Assembly: GCF_001652915.1 (NCBI RefSeq)
Contig: NZ_BBQI01000006.1
Location: forward strand, 1-64,000
DNA length: 64,000 bases
Direction: 5' to 3'
DNA from: Cupriavidus sp. D384
GTDB lineage: Bacteria; Pseudomonadota; Gammaproteobacteria; Burkholderiales; Burkholderiaceae
This document shows, piece after piece, positions 16,898-25,398 of the stretch. Position 1 is the stretch's first letter, and every line of letters begins with the position of its first letter. The notes below the pieces were generated by a model. That model ran no database searches. It worked only from the letters and a program-made list of their open reading frames with translations, and was not told the origin of the DNA. A program made the translations under genes and the position numbers.

Positions 16898-18388
16898 CTA
16901 ACGAAGATCGTCGGCAAATGTGGCGTCGACGAAGGCCCGCAACTGCGTCAGGTCCGTCCTGGCATAGGCCGCCGTGGTCTGCACGGAAGCGTGGCCGAGC
17001 AGCGCCTGGGCGGCGGGCAGCGGCACCTGATGGTCGACCACCAGCGTGCGCGCATAGGCATGGCGCAGCCAGTGCGGCGATGCGGCGCGCAGCAGCAACG
17101 CCTGCGCCGGCTCGCGCGCCTCCAGGTCATCCGCCACGGCGGCAAAAATCGCCTTGACCTCCCGATAGAGGCCTGCCTGCTGCAGCGCTTCCGCCTTGTT
17201 GCCGTGGATCACGGGCAACGTCTCGTGCGCCGGCGGCTCGGGTGGCAGGCCGCGGGCATGCCGATAGGCCCGCAGTACGACCATGCACGGGGTCGGCAGC
17301 GGGATGGCGCGTACCTTGCGCCCCTTGCCGCAGACATAGAGCGTCCACCGCCCGGGCGCCTCGGCCTCCAGCCGGGGCAGTGCAGTTTCGGCCGACCAGG
17401 CCAGTTCCGCCAGGCGCACGCCGGCATAGCGATACAGCGCCCAGATCGCCCGCTGGCGAAGCGCCGGCAACGCATCGTCGGCACGGTTCGCGTCAAGCCA
17501 GGCATCGCACGCGTCCAGCAGCGCTGGCGGAATCAGCCGCGTCGGCACAAAACCGGAACGCGCGCGACTGCCTGCGGACAGACCGGCGGCCGGGTTGGCA
17601 TGCAGGTAGCCGGTGGCGTACCAGTAGCCGTAAAGACTCGCCACCACCGCGAGGGCCCGCGTGCGGGTCGCTTCGGATAGCGGCGGCGAGGCGTTTTCTG
17701 TACGGGACTCGCCGTGCTGCAACGCGTGCCGGTAGGCAAGCAGCTGCTGTCGCGTCAGGTCCGACAATGGTCCCAGGCCGCGCGTGCCGCACCAGCGTAT
17801 CAGGCGAAGCAGTTCTGCGCCGTAGGCGCGTCGCGTGTGGGACGATCGGCCGGTCCGGTCGCGCATAAAAAGCGCCAGTGCCTGCGCGTCGTCGACGGCA
17901 CCCAGCGTGTTGGCGGCGGTCTGTGGCTGGGCGAAGCGGCCGATGCGCGCGAGCCACGCATAGTCGGCATGGCCGGAGGCTGCCAGCCATGGCGCGACGA
18001 CCCACCCGGCGGGCTCCGGATCGGCCGGCATCCCCGCAGGGCTTCCCGGCAAAGCAGGGGAGGAGCGGAAGCGACGGCGGTGCGTGTGGAGCAGCCGGGC
18101 GAGGACCGCCTCCGCGCTCGGCGCCTGTTCCGCCGGCGCGGTGCGCAGGCGTCCGCGCTCCCAGTACTCGACCGCCCCGTCGTGGGCCAGCAGCAGTTTA
18201 AGCACCGTCGGCTGCGCAGCCTTGGCGTCCGAGAGTGATCCGTAGCGACGCTTGATGCGCGTCAGGGTCCAGTGCGCGTAGACCGGATGCCCGAGCGCCT
18301 CGGCGAGGTAAGCGAGCGCCGTATCGACCGTCGCCGGCAACGGGCGCGGCGGGACTGCGCCCGTATCGATCCAGTCGGCCGGATTCAT
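16898..18388 (-). CDS. Tyrosine-type site-specific recombinase with DUF3701-like N-terminus
   Basis: 496 residues. N-terminal ~100 residues (with LGHPVYAHWTLTRIKRRYGS) resemble the DUF3701 domain found on some proteobacterial recombinases. A core-binding domain follows (about 165-290), then the catalytic domain: Arg near 322 (GVRLAELAW), Lys in GKGRKVRAI, HWLRHAYA near 437, LGHASVQTT and the nucleophile Tyr near 474 (AYARTD). All catalytic residues appear present. Start ATG overlaps the stop of the KfrA-like gene by 4 bases, so both are co-translated. A hairpin CGCAGG-CGAA-CCTGCG lies 24 bases beyond the stop, without a T-run. Confidence 0.9.
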   Translation of the reverse strand: MNPADWIDTGAVPPRPLPATVDTALAYLAEALGHPVYAHWTLTRIKRRYGSLSDAKAAQPTVLKLLLAHDGAVEYWERGRLRTAPAEQAPSAEAVLARLLHTHRRRFRSSPALPGSPAGMPADPEPAGWVVAPWLAASGHADYAWLARIGRFAQPQTAANTLGAVDDAQALALFMRDRTGRSSHTRRAYGAELLRLIRWCGTRGLGPLSDLTRQQLLAYRHALQHGESRTENASPPLSEATRTRALAVVASLYGYWYATGYLHANPAAGLSAGSRARSGFVPTRLIPPALLDACDAWLDANRADDALPALRQRAIWALYRYAGVRLAELAWSAETALPRLEAEAPGRWTLYVCGKGRKVRAIPLPTPCMVVLRAYRHARGLPPEPPAHETLPVIHGNKAEALQQAGLYREVKAIFAAVADDLEAREPAQALLLRAASPHWLRHAYARTLVVDHQVPLPAAQALLGHASVQTTAAYARTDLTQLRAFVDATFADDLR

Positions 18389-19338
18389 GACTTGTCGCGG
18401 CGCTTGCCGTCGGGCTTACCGGCTGGCTTGCCGGTCGACCGGGGTGCGCGCGCCACCTTGGCCGGGGGCGGTGCGGCAGCCAGGGTCGCGCGCAGCAGCT
18501 CATCAAGCTGGGCGCGCTGGCTGGCGGTAACAGCCTTGAGCGCGCTGGCCTCGCCAACGGCAGTCTGGCGCGCAGCGCGCTCGCTGACCAGTTCGGCGTC
18601 CTGCCGTCCGCGCTCCTCCTCGAGCGCCGCGACGCGCCGCTCGGCGAATTTGAGCTGGGAGGCCAGTTGCGCGCGCTCGGCGCGCACCGCGTCGCGCTGA
18701 TGGGCGGTTTCCTGCAGGAGCTGCTTCGACAGCGCCTCGTAGCGCGTCTGGACGGTAGCGATCGCCTCGGCGTGGGCGCGCTTGTTCGCGTCGGCACGAT
18801 CCTGCGCGGTCGCCAATGCCGTTTCGAGTTCGCCACGACGTGCCGCCTGCTCGTCGGCCCGCGCACTGGCGGCCGCCAGGGCAGCGCTGGCTTCGGCCAG
18901 CGCGGTGTCGCGCGCGGCAAGCTGCCCGCGGACCTCACTCAGCTCCTCGCGGAGCAGTTCGACCCGCAACTCGGTCTCGGCGCGGGCAGACTGCGCGGCC
19001 TCCGCGGTCTGTTGCGCTTCGCGCCGCAGGCGCACCACATCCTCCAACTGCACCGCAACGGCGGCCTGCCAGAGCGCGCGCATCGCTTCGGCGATCTCGA
19101 CGGGAAGCTCGGGCAGGGCCAGGTCGGCCAGGCCCACGCGCACGACTTCGGCCTCGATGGCATTCAGCGTGCGCGAAAGCGTCGCCGGGTCGCCGCCGCC
19201 GAGGCGGTCGCGCAGCTTGCGCACCGACACCACGCGGCGAAAGCGTGCGGCGGTGGGCGGCGCCGCGTCGCCGGCTTCGGTCAGCATGGCCAGCACGGTG
19301 GCGCGGATCTGGTCGGGCGTGGCGGCGAGGCGGGGCAT
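18385..19338 (-). CDS. KfrA-like DNA-binding coiled-coil protein
   Basis: 317 residues. The first ~100 residues form a KfrA-type N-terminal helix-turn-helix domain (VSVRKLRDRLGGGDPATLSRTLNAIEA region), followed by a long Ala/Glu/Arg coiled coil (about 105-285) and a Lys/Arg/Pro-rich tail. KfrA proteins are plasmid partition-linked, autoregulated DNA binders. Its pairing with a recombinase suggests a role in controlling recombination or replicon maintenance. A perfect 14-bp palindrome upstream (19381-19394) is its likely operator. Confidence 0.85.
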   Translation of the reverse strand: MPRLAATPDQIRATVLAMLTEAGDAAPPTAARFRRVVSVRKLRDRLGGGDPATLSRTLNAIEAEVVRVGLADLALPELPVEIAEAMRALWQAAVAVQLEDVVRLRREAQQTAEAAQSARAETELRVELLREELSEVRGQLAARDTALAEASAALAAASARADEQAARRGELETALATAQDRADANKRAHAEAIATVQTRYEALSKQLLQETAHQRDAVRAERAQLASQLKFAERRVAALEEERGRQDAELVSERAARQTAVGEASALKAVTASQRAQLDELLRATLAAAPPPAKVARAPRSTGKPAGKPDGKRRDKS

Positions 19339-19380
19339 GGCGGTGGACTGAGGGTAAATGTGATCCTATCTTACGCACGC

Positions 19381-19394
19381 TCCTAACGTTAGGA
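19381..19394. promoter_or_regulatory. Perfect 14-bp palindrome, candidate KfrA operator
   Basis: TCCTAACGTTAGGA lies 43 bases upstream of the kfrA-like start. TAGGAT, a possible -10, follows it on the minus strand. KfrA-type proteins are autoregulators that bind dyad sites in their own promoter; that this is the site is an inference. Confidence 0.5.
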
Positions 19395-19564
19395 AAGGAA
19401 TTTAATCATGGTAAGGAATGACTAAAGATGGATAACTATAATTATCTTGCCGAAACAGGGGATCGCACGGGCGCGCCGGTGCGCTATCAGGGCCCAGGGG
19501 CCGATCAACGATTCAGGACGGGGAGCAAAGGACCAGTCAGCAAGTGACTGATTTGACTGGGGTA

Positions 19565-20113
19565 TCAGGCGAGCGCCGCCCGGAAACCCGCATGGATGCT
19601 AGGGGCGGCTACCCCGGTAAAGTGCAGGGAAATCAAAGAGACCCCAAGTGGCGGCCCGTTCCAGTGCCCATCTGAGGGATCCGGGTTAAGGTTGCAGCCG
19701 ATGAATCCTAGGGTATTCACGCAGCGATCGAGCTCAGCAATACATGAATCGAGACCATGTCCTGGTGACTGCGGCAACTGGCAGACGGCAGTGAATTGCG
19801 CCGGATACAGAGTCGTCACGCGGTGAATCAAATCGTTGCAAGCTTGTGACCAGTGAAGGCTTGTGGTGGGATTGCCCACATGGTGTGCCATGGCGCTCGC
19901 CTTGGGGGACAAGATGGTCATATCGACCCCGCGTTCGCGTTGCAGACGAAGCTGATTGCGCTCCAGGCTATCGCGAATGTCGTCGTCGCTGATGTGAAAA
20001 TCGGGAGCGAGGGGTGGCGCGGCCGGCTCAAGCAGCTTTGCGGTCTGTCGCGAGCGATAGTCGTCGAGCGCTTTGGGGGCGGTCGTGTAATGCCCGTGGC
20101 AATCGATGATCAT
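19565..20113 (-). pseudogene. Truncated LigJ-like 4-oxalomesaconate hydratase (amidohydrolase 2)
   Basis: The frame starts MIIDCHGHYTTAPKAL and continues through SPKASAMAHHVG, LPQSPG and NLNPDPSDGHWNGPPL, all typical of the first half of LigJ-type 4-oxalomesaconate hydratase, an enzyme of protocatechuate 4,5-cleavage. Homology stops near 19650, about residue 155 of a usual ~340; the last 26 residues are unrelated. The catalytic HxH is present (His6, His8) but the C-terminal metal ligands are lost. It lies 29 bases after the Bug gene in the same direction. The break coincides with GCCACTTGGGGT, also present just before that transcription unit (21317-21328). Confidence 0.8.
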
Positions 20114-20142
20114 GGTGGTCTGTGCTCCCGATAAATGGCGGG

Positions 20143-21120
20143 TTAGTTCAGCGAAATCTTGGCGCTGCGGATGACCTTGTCCCACTGTGCGGTTTCCTGA
20201 CGAGCCTGCTTTTCAAGGTCGTCGGCTGAAGTGACGTGAAGGTCGACGCCTTGCGTATCGAGTCGTTCACGCAGAGTCTTGTCGTTGCCGATTTTCACCA
20301 GCGCTGCGTTCAGGCGGGTAATGACGTCGCTCGGGGTGCCCGCCGTCGCATAGATGCCGTACCACGTGGTGTACTGGAATCCAGGCAATCCTGAGGCCGA
20401 TATCACAGGAATACTCTTGAGGCTCGGCGATGTCGATGGCGCAGTGAGCCCAATGGCGCGAATGGCACCCTTGTCGATCATGCCTTTCAGTGAGGGGAAA
20501 CTGCTGAACAGTCCCTGGACTTCGCCTGAAACAAGGTCGTTCACGACCAACGATGTGCCCTTGTATGGCACATGATTGATATCGATCTTTGCGGTCGCCT
20601 TGAATTGCTCCATGCCGAGGTGGGCAAGCCCTCCTACACCCGCGGACCCAAAATTGACCTTGCCTGGATTTGCCTTGGCATAGGCAATCAGTTGCTGAGT
20701 TGACTGGACAGGGAGCTTCGCGCTGACCACCAAGACATGCGGACTCGTCGAAACCATGCCCACCGGCATCAAATGCTTGGCTGCATCCGCGACGCTCTTT
20801 GTCAGCAGAGGCTGGATGACGATATTGCCGGACGCCGCGAAGAGAAGCGTATAGCCATCGGAATTTGCCCGGCTGACCGAGTTCATGGCAGGCAAGCCGG
20901 CACCGCCGCCGAGGTTGTCGATCACGAATGACTGGCCGAGCTCTTTACCTAGCGCCACGCCAACTTCACGTGCGACGACGTCAGCGGGGCCACCTGCCGC
21001 GAACGGCACAACCATCTTGACGGGCTTGTTTGGATAGCTTCCAGATTGAGCCAGCACGTGCGAGCCGCATACAGCAGCGATGCAGGCGAAGGCGGTGCGA
21101 ACGAGTGAGGGATTACGCAT
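20143..21120 (-). CDS. Bug/TctC-family periplasmic solute-binding protein
   Basis: 325 residues. Signal peptide ends after HVLA; the mature part has the family marks YPNKPVKMVVPFAAGGPADVVAR, a DGYTLLF turn and HVPYKGTS. The Bug family binds carboxylates or related anions for tripartite tricarboxylate transporters; no TctA/TctB membrane genes are in the window. Start ATG 21120 follows AGGAG; the frame is open further upstream but without a ribosome-binding site. It is the first gene of a short unit with the LigJ-like remnant. A 23-bp palindrome sits 78 bases upstream. Confidence 0.9.
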   Translation of the reverse strand: MRNPSLVRTAFACIAAVCGSHVLAQSGSYPNKPVKMVVPFAAGGPADVVAREVGVALGKELGQSFVIDNLGGGAGLPAMNSVSRANSDGYTLLFAASGNIVIQPLLTKSVADAAKHLMPVGMVSTSPHVLVVSAKLPVQSTQQLIAYAKANPGKVNFGSAGVGGLAHLGMEQFKATAKIDINHVPYKGTSLVVNDLVSGEVQGLFSSFPSLKGMIDKGAIRAIGLTAPSTSPSLKSIPVISASGLPGFQYTTWYGIYATAGTPSDVITRLNAALVKIGNDKTLRERLDTQGVDLHVTSADDLEKQARQETAQWDKVIRSAKISLN

Positions 21121-21197
21121 GGGTTGTCTCCTGTGCCGATCATTGCCGGCGTCTGTTGGCGCGGGCCATTCTATGGCGGGGAGCAACCATGCATTTG

Positions 21198-21220
21198 AGC
21201 GTTTCATCAGATGAAACGCT
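21198..21220. promoter_or_regulatory. 23-bp palindromic operator candidate
   Basis: Arms AGCGTTTCATC and GATGAAACGCT are perfect inverted repeats around a single central A. The site lies 78 bases before the Bug/LigJ unit and is a strong candidate operator, possibly for the IclR-type regulator nearby or an unlinked one; it does not match the TTGTAC-type sites. Confidence 0.6.
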
Positions 21221-21749
21221 GGAGACGCGCGTTCGTTTTTCTGGATCCTTGAATGTTCTAACCCAGCGGCGGCTGCGCCTGTACGGGCTTCCTTCAGTAA
21301 TCCGATTAAGAGGGAAACCCCAAGTGGCAAGTGGGTGCGCTTTCACCAGCTTGCAATGAACTGGCGTCTCATGGCCAAGCCGGAGACGAAAATTTCCCTT
21401 AGAGAGTGGCCGGCACGGGTCGCCTCAAAATGCTGTAGCCGTTTTTACGGCGGCCCCCGAGTTTCATTAGTGAACTCAGGCTTTACCTCGCACATCGTTG
21501 GACTGCCGCACGATGAAAGCGGAGCCATTCTCCAGCGTCTGTGCTCACTCGACTAAGCCCGAGAATGTTTACTGGCATCGGTAAGCGCTGCACGATTTGC
21601 TGATCTAGGACAACCAGTGCAACCTCCACGATGCCGTCGCGGACTACAAATCAGAAGGCGCGTGGTACATGCATGGCACGACAGTCGAGGCGCCGCACTG
21701 ACAACAGAAGGGGGGGTGATCCGGTGCGGCAAAGCGCAACGGCATTTCG
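21221..21749. other. Intergenic region
   Basis: About 530 bases between the Bug unit and the end of the IclR gene. Small frames occur (for example plus strand 21356-21556) but have no ribosome-binding site or recognisable similarity. The 12-base word ACCCCAAGTGGC (21317-21328) repeats at 19642-19653. Confidence 0.35.
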
Positions 21750-22478
21750 TCAGTCGTGCACGAGAGCTGCGGTGTTGTAGACCTTTTCGCACCATGCCGA
21801 ACTGGCGCCAAGCAACCGCGAGAGCTTGGAGGCGGCGACGAGCTGAACGCGCGCAATTTCCGAGCGCTCCGCTGCTTGCAGCCGCGAAGCGGGCCCGGAG
21901 AGTGTGAGCGCAGCCTGGAACTTGTCGCCTGAGCCGAAGAGCGGTGTGGCAAACGCTGCCGTATAGAGGTCACGGACGCCCGAAGTGAACCACGGCAGCG
22001 GTTCCTCGCGATTTGCTGCGGCTTCCCCCTTGGCCCAGTACTTGATGACTGAACCAATCGCCGTGTCGTCGAGCGGCAAGATTGTCCCGGGCAGACGGGT
22101 TTCTCGAAGGCCTTCACTGGGTTCGGCGCGGTAGAGACACATGCGTTGCTCGTCGCCGTGAAGCACGTAGTACGACGCGCTTTCCCGCGTGGCCAGGGCG
22201 AGCTCCTGCAACACAGGCTCGATGACGGAGCCGAGCTGAAACGATTGCTCGTACAGCTTGCCCAGATAGAGCAGGCGGGGGCCCAGCGCGTAACGGCCAT
22301 CGGCCGTGCGCACCACATAGCTCATCCTCTCCAGCGAGTTCAGCAGGCGAAAGACGGTCGTCTTATGCATCCCCGACGCCGTCGACAGGTGCGCAAGCGA
22401 CAGAACTTCCGAGCCCAGCCGGAAGCAATCCAGCAGGCTGAGGGCCTTTTCAACGGCGGCTACCCCGTGATTACTCAT
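21750..22478 (-). CDS. IclR-family transcriptional regulator
   Basis: 242 residues. N-terminal winged helix-turn-helix (about 7-65, AVEKALSLLDCF ... GMHKTTVFRLLNSLE) and C-terminal GAF-like effector domain (about 80-235). IclR regulators commonly control aromatic and carboxylate catabolism. It is divergent from the nine-gene catabolic run; one TTGTAC-N3-GTACAA palindrome lies 28 bases before its own start and a second 23 bases before the first Bug gene's start, so it probably represses itself and the run. Confidence 0.9.
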   Translation of the reverse strand: MSNHGVAAVEKALSLLDCFRLGSEVLSLAHLSTASGMHKTTVFRLLNSLERMSYVVRTADGRYALGPRLLYLGKLYEQSFQLGSVIEPVLQELALATRESASYYVLHGDEQRMCLYRAEPSEGLRETRLPGTILPLDDTAIGSVIKYWAKGEAAANREEPLPWFTSGVRDLYTAAFATPLFGSGDKFQAALTLSGPASRLQAAERSEIARVQLVAASKLSRLLGASSAWCEKVYNTAALVHD

Positions 22479-22505
22479 TTTTCATTTCCGACGTAGTTTC
22501 GATCA

Positions 22506-22520
22506 TTGTACTGTGTACAA
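22506..22520. promoter_or_regulatory. IclR operator candidate 1
   Basis: TTGTACTGTGTACAA, a perfect 6-bp inverted repeat around TGT, 28 bases upstream of the iclR-type start. It is the reverse complement of operator 2. Confidence 0.75.
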
Positions 22521-22605
22521 CGATATTTTGTATGGTACACGGGTAAACGCCTAGTGGAACGATGACGTGGAGCGACTATAGTTCTCTCAAATTTGTGAAA
22601 CGACG

Positions 22606-22620
22606 TTGTACACAGTACAA
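22606..22620. promoter_or_regulatory. IclR operator candidate 2
   Basis: TTGTACACAGTACAA, exact reverse complement of operator 1 and centred exactly 100 bases from it. It lies 23 bases before the Bug gene start, downstream of a possible -10 TATAGT (22577-22582), which fits repression by blockage or looping. A degraded half-like site occurs near 22528. Confidence 0.75.
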
Positions 22621-22642
22621 CGCACAAGAAAGGAGACAACAC

Positions 22643-23620
22643 ATGCAAGCGATTCGATCCCGAGTTCTTCTCTTCGCAGCCATGGCGATGACCGCGGCGT
22701 CAGCCCACGCTGCGTGGCCTGAGGACCGGCCCATCGAGCTATATGTCGGATTTGCCGCCGGTGGCGGTACCGACTTGCTTGCGCGCGCCATGGCGCCGTT
22801 TCTGCAGAAGCATCTGGGTGGGAAGGCACGCATCGTCGTGGTCAACAAGCCCGGCGCCTCTGGCGAAATCTCTTACCTGTCGTTGTCGCGCGCTGCGCCG
22901 GACGGCTACACGATCGGCATCATCTCGACGCCGTCGTTTCTGACGATTCCGATCCAGCGCAAGCCGAAGTACGACCCGGCAGCGATTGTTCCGTTGGCGC
23001 GCGTCATCGACGACCCGACCATGTTCGTGGTGGCTGGCGACAGCAAGCTGACCTCGATGGCCGACCTCGTCAAGCAATTGAAGGCCAATCCCGAAGGGCT
23101 GGCAATGGGCAGCAACGGCATCGGCACGAACGGCCATATGGCGGCGCTGGCGCTGCAGCAGGCCACCGGCGCCAAGGTCAACCACATCCCGTTCGCCGGG
23201 ACGTCGCAGACCAAGACCAGCCTGCTTGGCCATCACATCGACGTGATGGCGATGAGCACCACCGAGTACACCGAAGCCGACCGCGCGTCGAAGGACGTGA
23301 AGGTACTAGCGCAACTGGGCAGCGAACGCCGCCCCGGCGTGGTGGCAGACGTGCCGACGGCGCGCGAGCAGAAGCTTGACATCACAGTGTCCTCCGAGCG
23401 CGGGTTCGCCGCGCCACGCGGGCTGCCGCCGGAGATTGCCAGGCGCCTGCAGGCGGCCATAGAAGCCACTGCCAAGGACCCCGAGTTCCTGACGCGCGCC
23501 GTAAACGAGGCGCGGGGCGTTTCCTATCTGTCCGGCGCGGCGTGGAGCCAGCACATGGTCACGCAGCGCGGCAAGTTTGAAGGCCTCTGGAAGGTCGCTT
23601 CCACGAAGTCGCCGCAGTAA
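22643..23620 (+). CDS. Bug/TctC-family periplasmic solute-binding protein
   Basis: 325 residues. Signal peptide ends after AHA. Family marks: RPIELYVGFAAGGGTDLLAR, DGYTIGI, NHIPFAGTS. First gene of the IclR-controlled run. Start ATG 22643 has AAGGAG in front; the frame extends upstream through the operator without a good start. Predicted to deliver the pathway substrate to an unlinked TctAB or other transporter. Confidence 0.9.
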   Translation: MQAIRSRVLLFAAMAMTAASAHAAWPEDRPIELYVGFAAGGGTDLLARAMAPFLQKHLGGKARIVVVNKPGASGEISYLSLSRAAPDGYTIGIISTPSFLTIPIQRKPKYDPAAIVPLARVIDDPTMFVVAGDSKLTSMADLVKQLKANPEGLAMGSNGIGTNGHMAALALQQATGAKVNHIPFAGTSQTKTSLLGHHIDVMAMSTTEYTEADRASKDVKVLAQLGSERRPGVVADVPTAREQKLDITVSSERGFAAPRGLPPEIARRLQAAIEATAKDPEFLTRAVNEARGVSYLSGAAWSQHMVTQRGKFEGLWKVASTKSPQ

Positions 23621-23660
23621 TCAGATCCACTTTGTTCGTCCGTCACATCTGGAGTTGTAA

Positions 23661-24359
23661 ATGAGCACCCAAGCCAAAGCATCCCCCGCGATCCGTCGCG
23701 ATTTTGAGCGCGTTTCCCCTGAACTGGTCGAGCGGGCCTCGAAGTTCCAGGCCGCCATCCTGGCCGATGTGGTCGGCCGTCGCGGCACTCTGAACGCACG
23801 GGTGCAGGGCCTGTCGTCGACGATGAAGGTATGCGGCCCGGCGCTGACCGTCGAAGTCCGTCCCGGCGACAATCTCATGTTCCACGTGGCCCTGGCCATC
23901 GGCAAGCCTGGCGACGTGATCGTGGTCGACGGCAAGGGCGACCAGACCGCCGCCCTGTGCGGCGAGATCATGACCACGCAAGCCCAGGCTTCCGGCCTTG
24001 CCGGCTTCGTGATCGATGCCGCCGTGCGCGATTCGCATGAGCTCGCCAACGGCCCGTTCCCGATTTTTTCGGCCGGCACCAACCCGTGCGGCCCCACCAA
24101 GGCCATCGGCGGCCTCGTGAACTGGCCGGCATCGGTGGCCGGCGTCGCCGTCAACCCGGGCGACCTGATCGTGGGCGATGCCGACGGCGTGGTCGTCATC
24201 CCGCGTGAAGACGTGCCGGCGATCCTGGAACTGGCGCAGAAGAAGGTGGATGCCGAAGCCAAGCGCATCGCCGCCATCAAGGCCGGCGACCTACGTCCGG
24301 GCTGGCTGGACAAGGAACTGCGTGCCGCCGGCGTGCTGGCTGAAGGTGAAACGCTGTGA
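23661..24359 (+). CDS. RraA-fold 4-carboxy-4-hydroxy-2-oxoadipate (CHA)-type aldolase
   Basis: 232 residues, RraA fold. The Arg123-Asp124 pair in VIDAAVRDSHEL and the GEIMTTQAQ segment fit the divalent-metal-dependent HMG/CHA aldolases, which split 4-carboxy-4-hydroxy-2-oxoadipate to pyruvate and oxaloacetate in protocatechuate 4,5-cleavage and gallate routes. The same family includes RraA regulators and other aldolases, so the exact substrate is inferred from the linked LigI- and LigJ-like genes. The next gene starts inside its stop codon (GTGA overlap). Confidence 0.85.
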   Translation: MSTQAKASPAIRRDFERVSPELVERASKFQAAILADVVGRRGTLNARVQGLSSTMKVCGPALTVEVRPGDNLMFHVALAIGKPGDVIVVDGKGDQTAALCGEIMTTQAQASGLAGFVIDAAVRDSHELANGPFPIFSAGTNPCGPTKAIGGLVNWPASVAGVAVNPGDLIVGDADGVVVIPREDVPAILELAQKKVDAEAKRIAAIKAGDLRPGWLDKELRAAGVLAEGETL

Positions 24360-25300
24360 GCGGCATCAAGAAACCCGTTCTGCTGGTTACTGGCAACGAC
24401 CTGGCGCCGCAGGCGCTTGAACTGCTGAAGGACTTCGACGTGACCTTCGCTGGCAAGCAATGCAGCGAAGAGACCGTGCTGGCGCTGGCCAAGGAGAAGG
24501 ACCCGGTAGCTATCATCGTGCGCTACGGCAAGATCAACGCCAGCATCATGGACGCCGCGCCGTCGCTGAAGGTGATTTCGAAGCACGGCAGCGGCATCGA
24601 CGTGATCGACCAGAAGGCCGCCGCCGAGCGCGGCATCGCGGTGAAGGCCGCCGTGGGTGCGAACGCTGCCGCCGTGGCCGAGCATGCGTGGGCGCTGATC
24701 CTGGCCTGCGCCAAGTCGGTGCCGCATCTGAACGACCGCATGCGCGCCGGCCACTGGGACAAGTCCACGCACAAGACCATCGAGCTGAGCGGCCGCACGC
24801 TGGGCCTGGTGGGCCTGGGCGAGATCGGCCGCCGTGCCGCGACGACCGGTGTGGCGCTGGGCATGAACGTGATCGCATTCGACCCGTACGCCAAGTCCGC
24901 CCCGGCGGGCGTGACGCTGGTGGACAGCCTGTCGCAGATCTACCGTGAGTCCGATGTGGTGTCGCTGCATTGCCCGCTGACGGAAGAGAACCGCGGCATG
25001 CTGAACCGCGAGACGCTGGCGCAGTTCAAGGATGGCTCGATTCTGGTCAACACGGCGCGCGGCGGCCTGATCGACGAGCCGGCGCTGGCCGAGGTACTGG
25101 CCAGCGGCAAGCTCTACGCAGCCGGCTTGGACAGCTTCGCCGTCGAGCCGATGGTCGCGCCGCACCCGTTCCAGCAGATCCCAAACCTGATCCTGTCGCC
25201 GCATATCGGCGGGGTCAGCGACGCGGCCTACGTGAACATGGGCGTGGGTGCGGCAAAGAACGTACTGGCTGTGCTGCAGGAAGCCGCCACGTCGGCGTAA
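24356..25300 (+). CDS. D-isomer-specific 2-hydroxyacid dehydrogenase
   Basis: 314 residues. NAD-binding motif GLGEIG (153-158) and catalytic Arg235 (NTARGG), Glu264 and His283 (LSPHIGG) are all in place, so it should reduce a 2-oxoacid or oxidise a 2-hydroxyacid with NAD(P). GTG start at 24356 overlaps the aldolase stop by 4 bases, implying coupled translation. It may act on the aldolase product or on a hydroxyacid feeding the pathway. Confidence 0.9.
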   Translation: MSGIKKPVLLVTGNDLAPQALELLKDFDVTFAGKQCSEETVLALAKEKDPVAIIVRYGKINASIMDAAPSLKVISKHGSGIDVIDQKAAAERGIAVKAAVGANAAAVAEHAWALILACAKSVPHLNDRMRAGHWDKSTHKTIELSGRTLGLVGLGEIGRRAATTGVALGMNVIAFDPYAKSAPAGVTLVDSLSQIYRESDVVSLHCPLTEENRGMLNRETLAQFKDGSILVNTARGGLIDEPALAEVLASGKLYAAGLDSFAVEPMVAPHPFQQIPNLILSPHIGGVSDAAYVNMGVGAAKNVLAVLQEAATSA

Positions 25301-25398
25301 GTGAAGCAGGGGAGCCTCAGCGCTTTCCACAATAGATACAGGCACCACGATGGGTCGGGCAAACAGCCCCGACCCGCCACAGGTGCTAGGAGACAACG

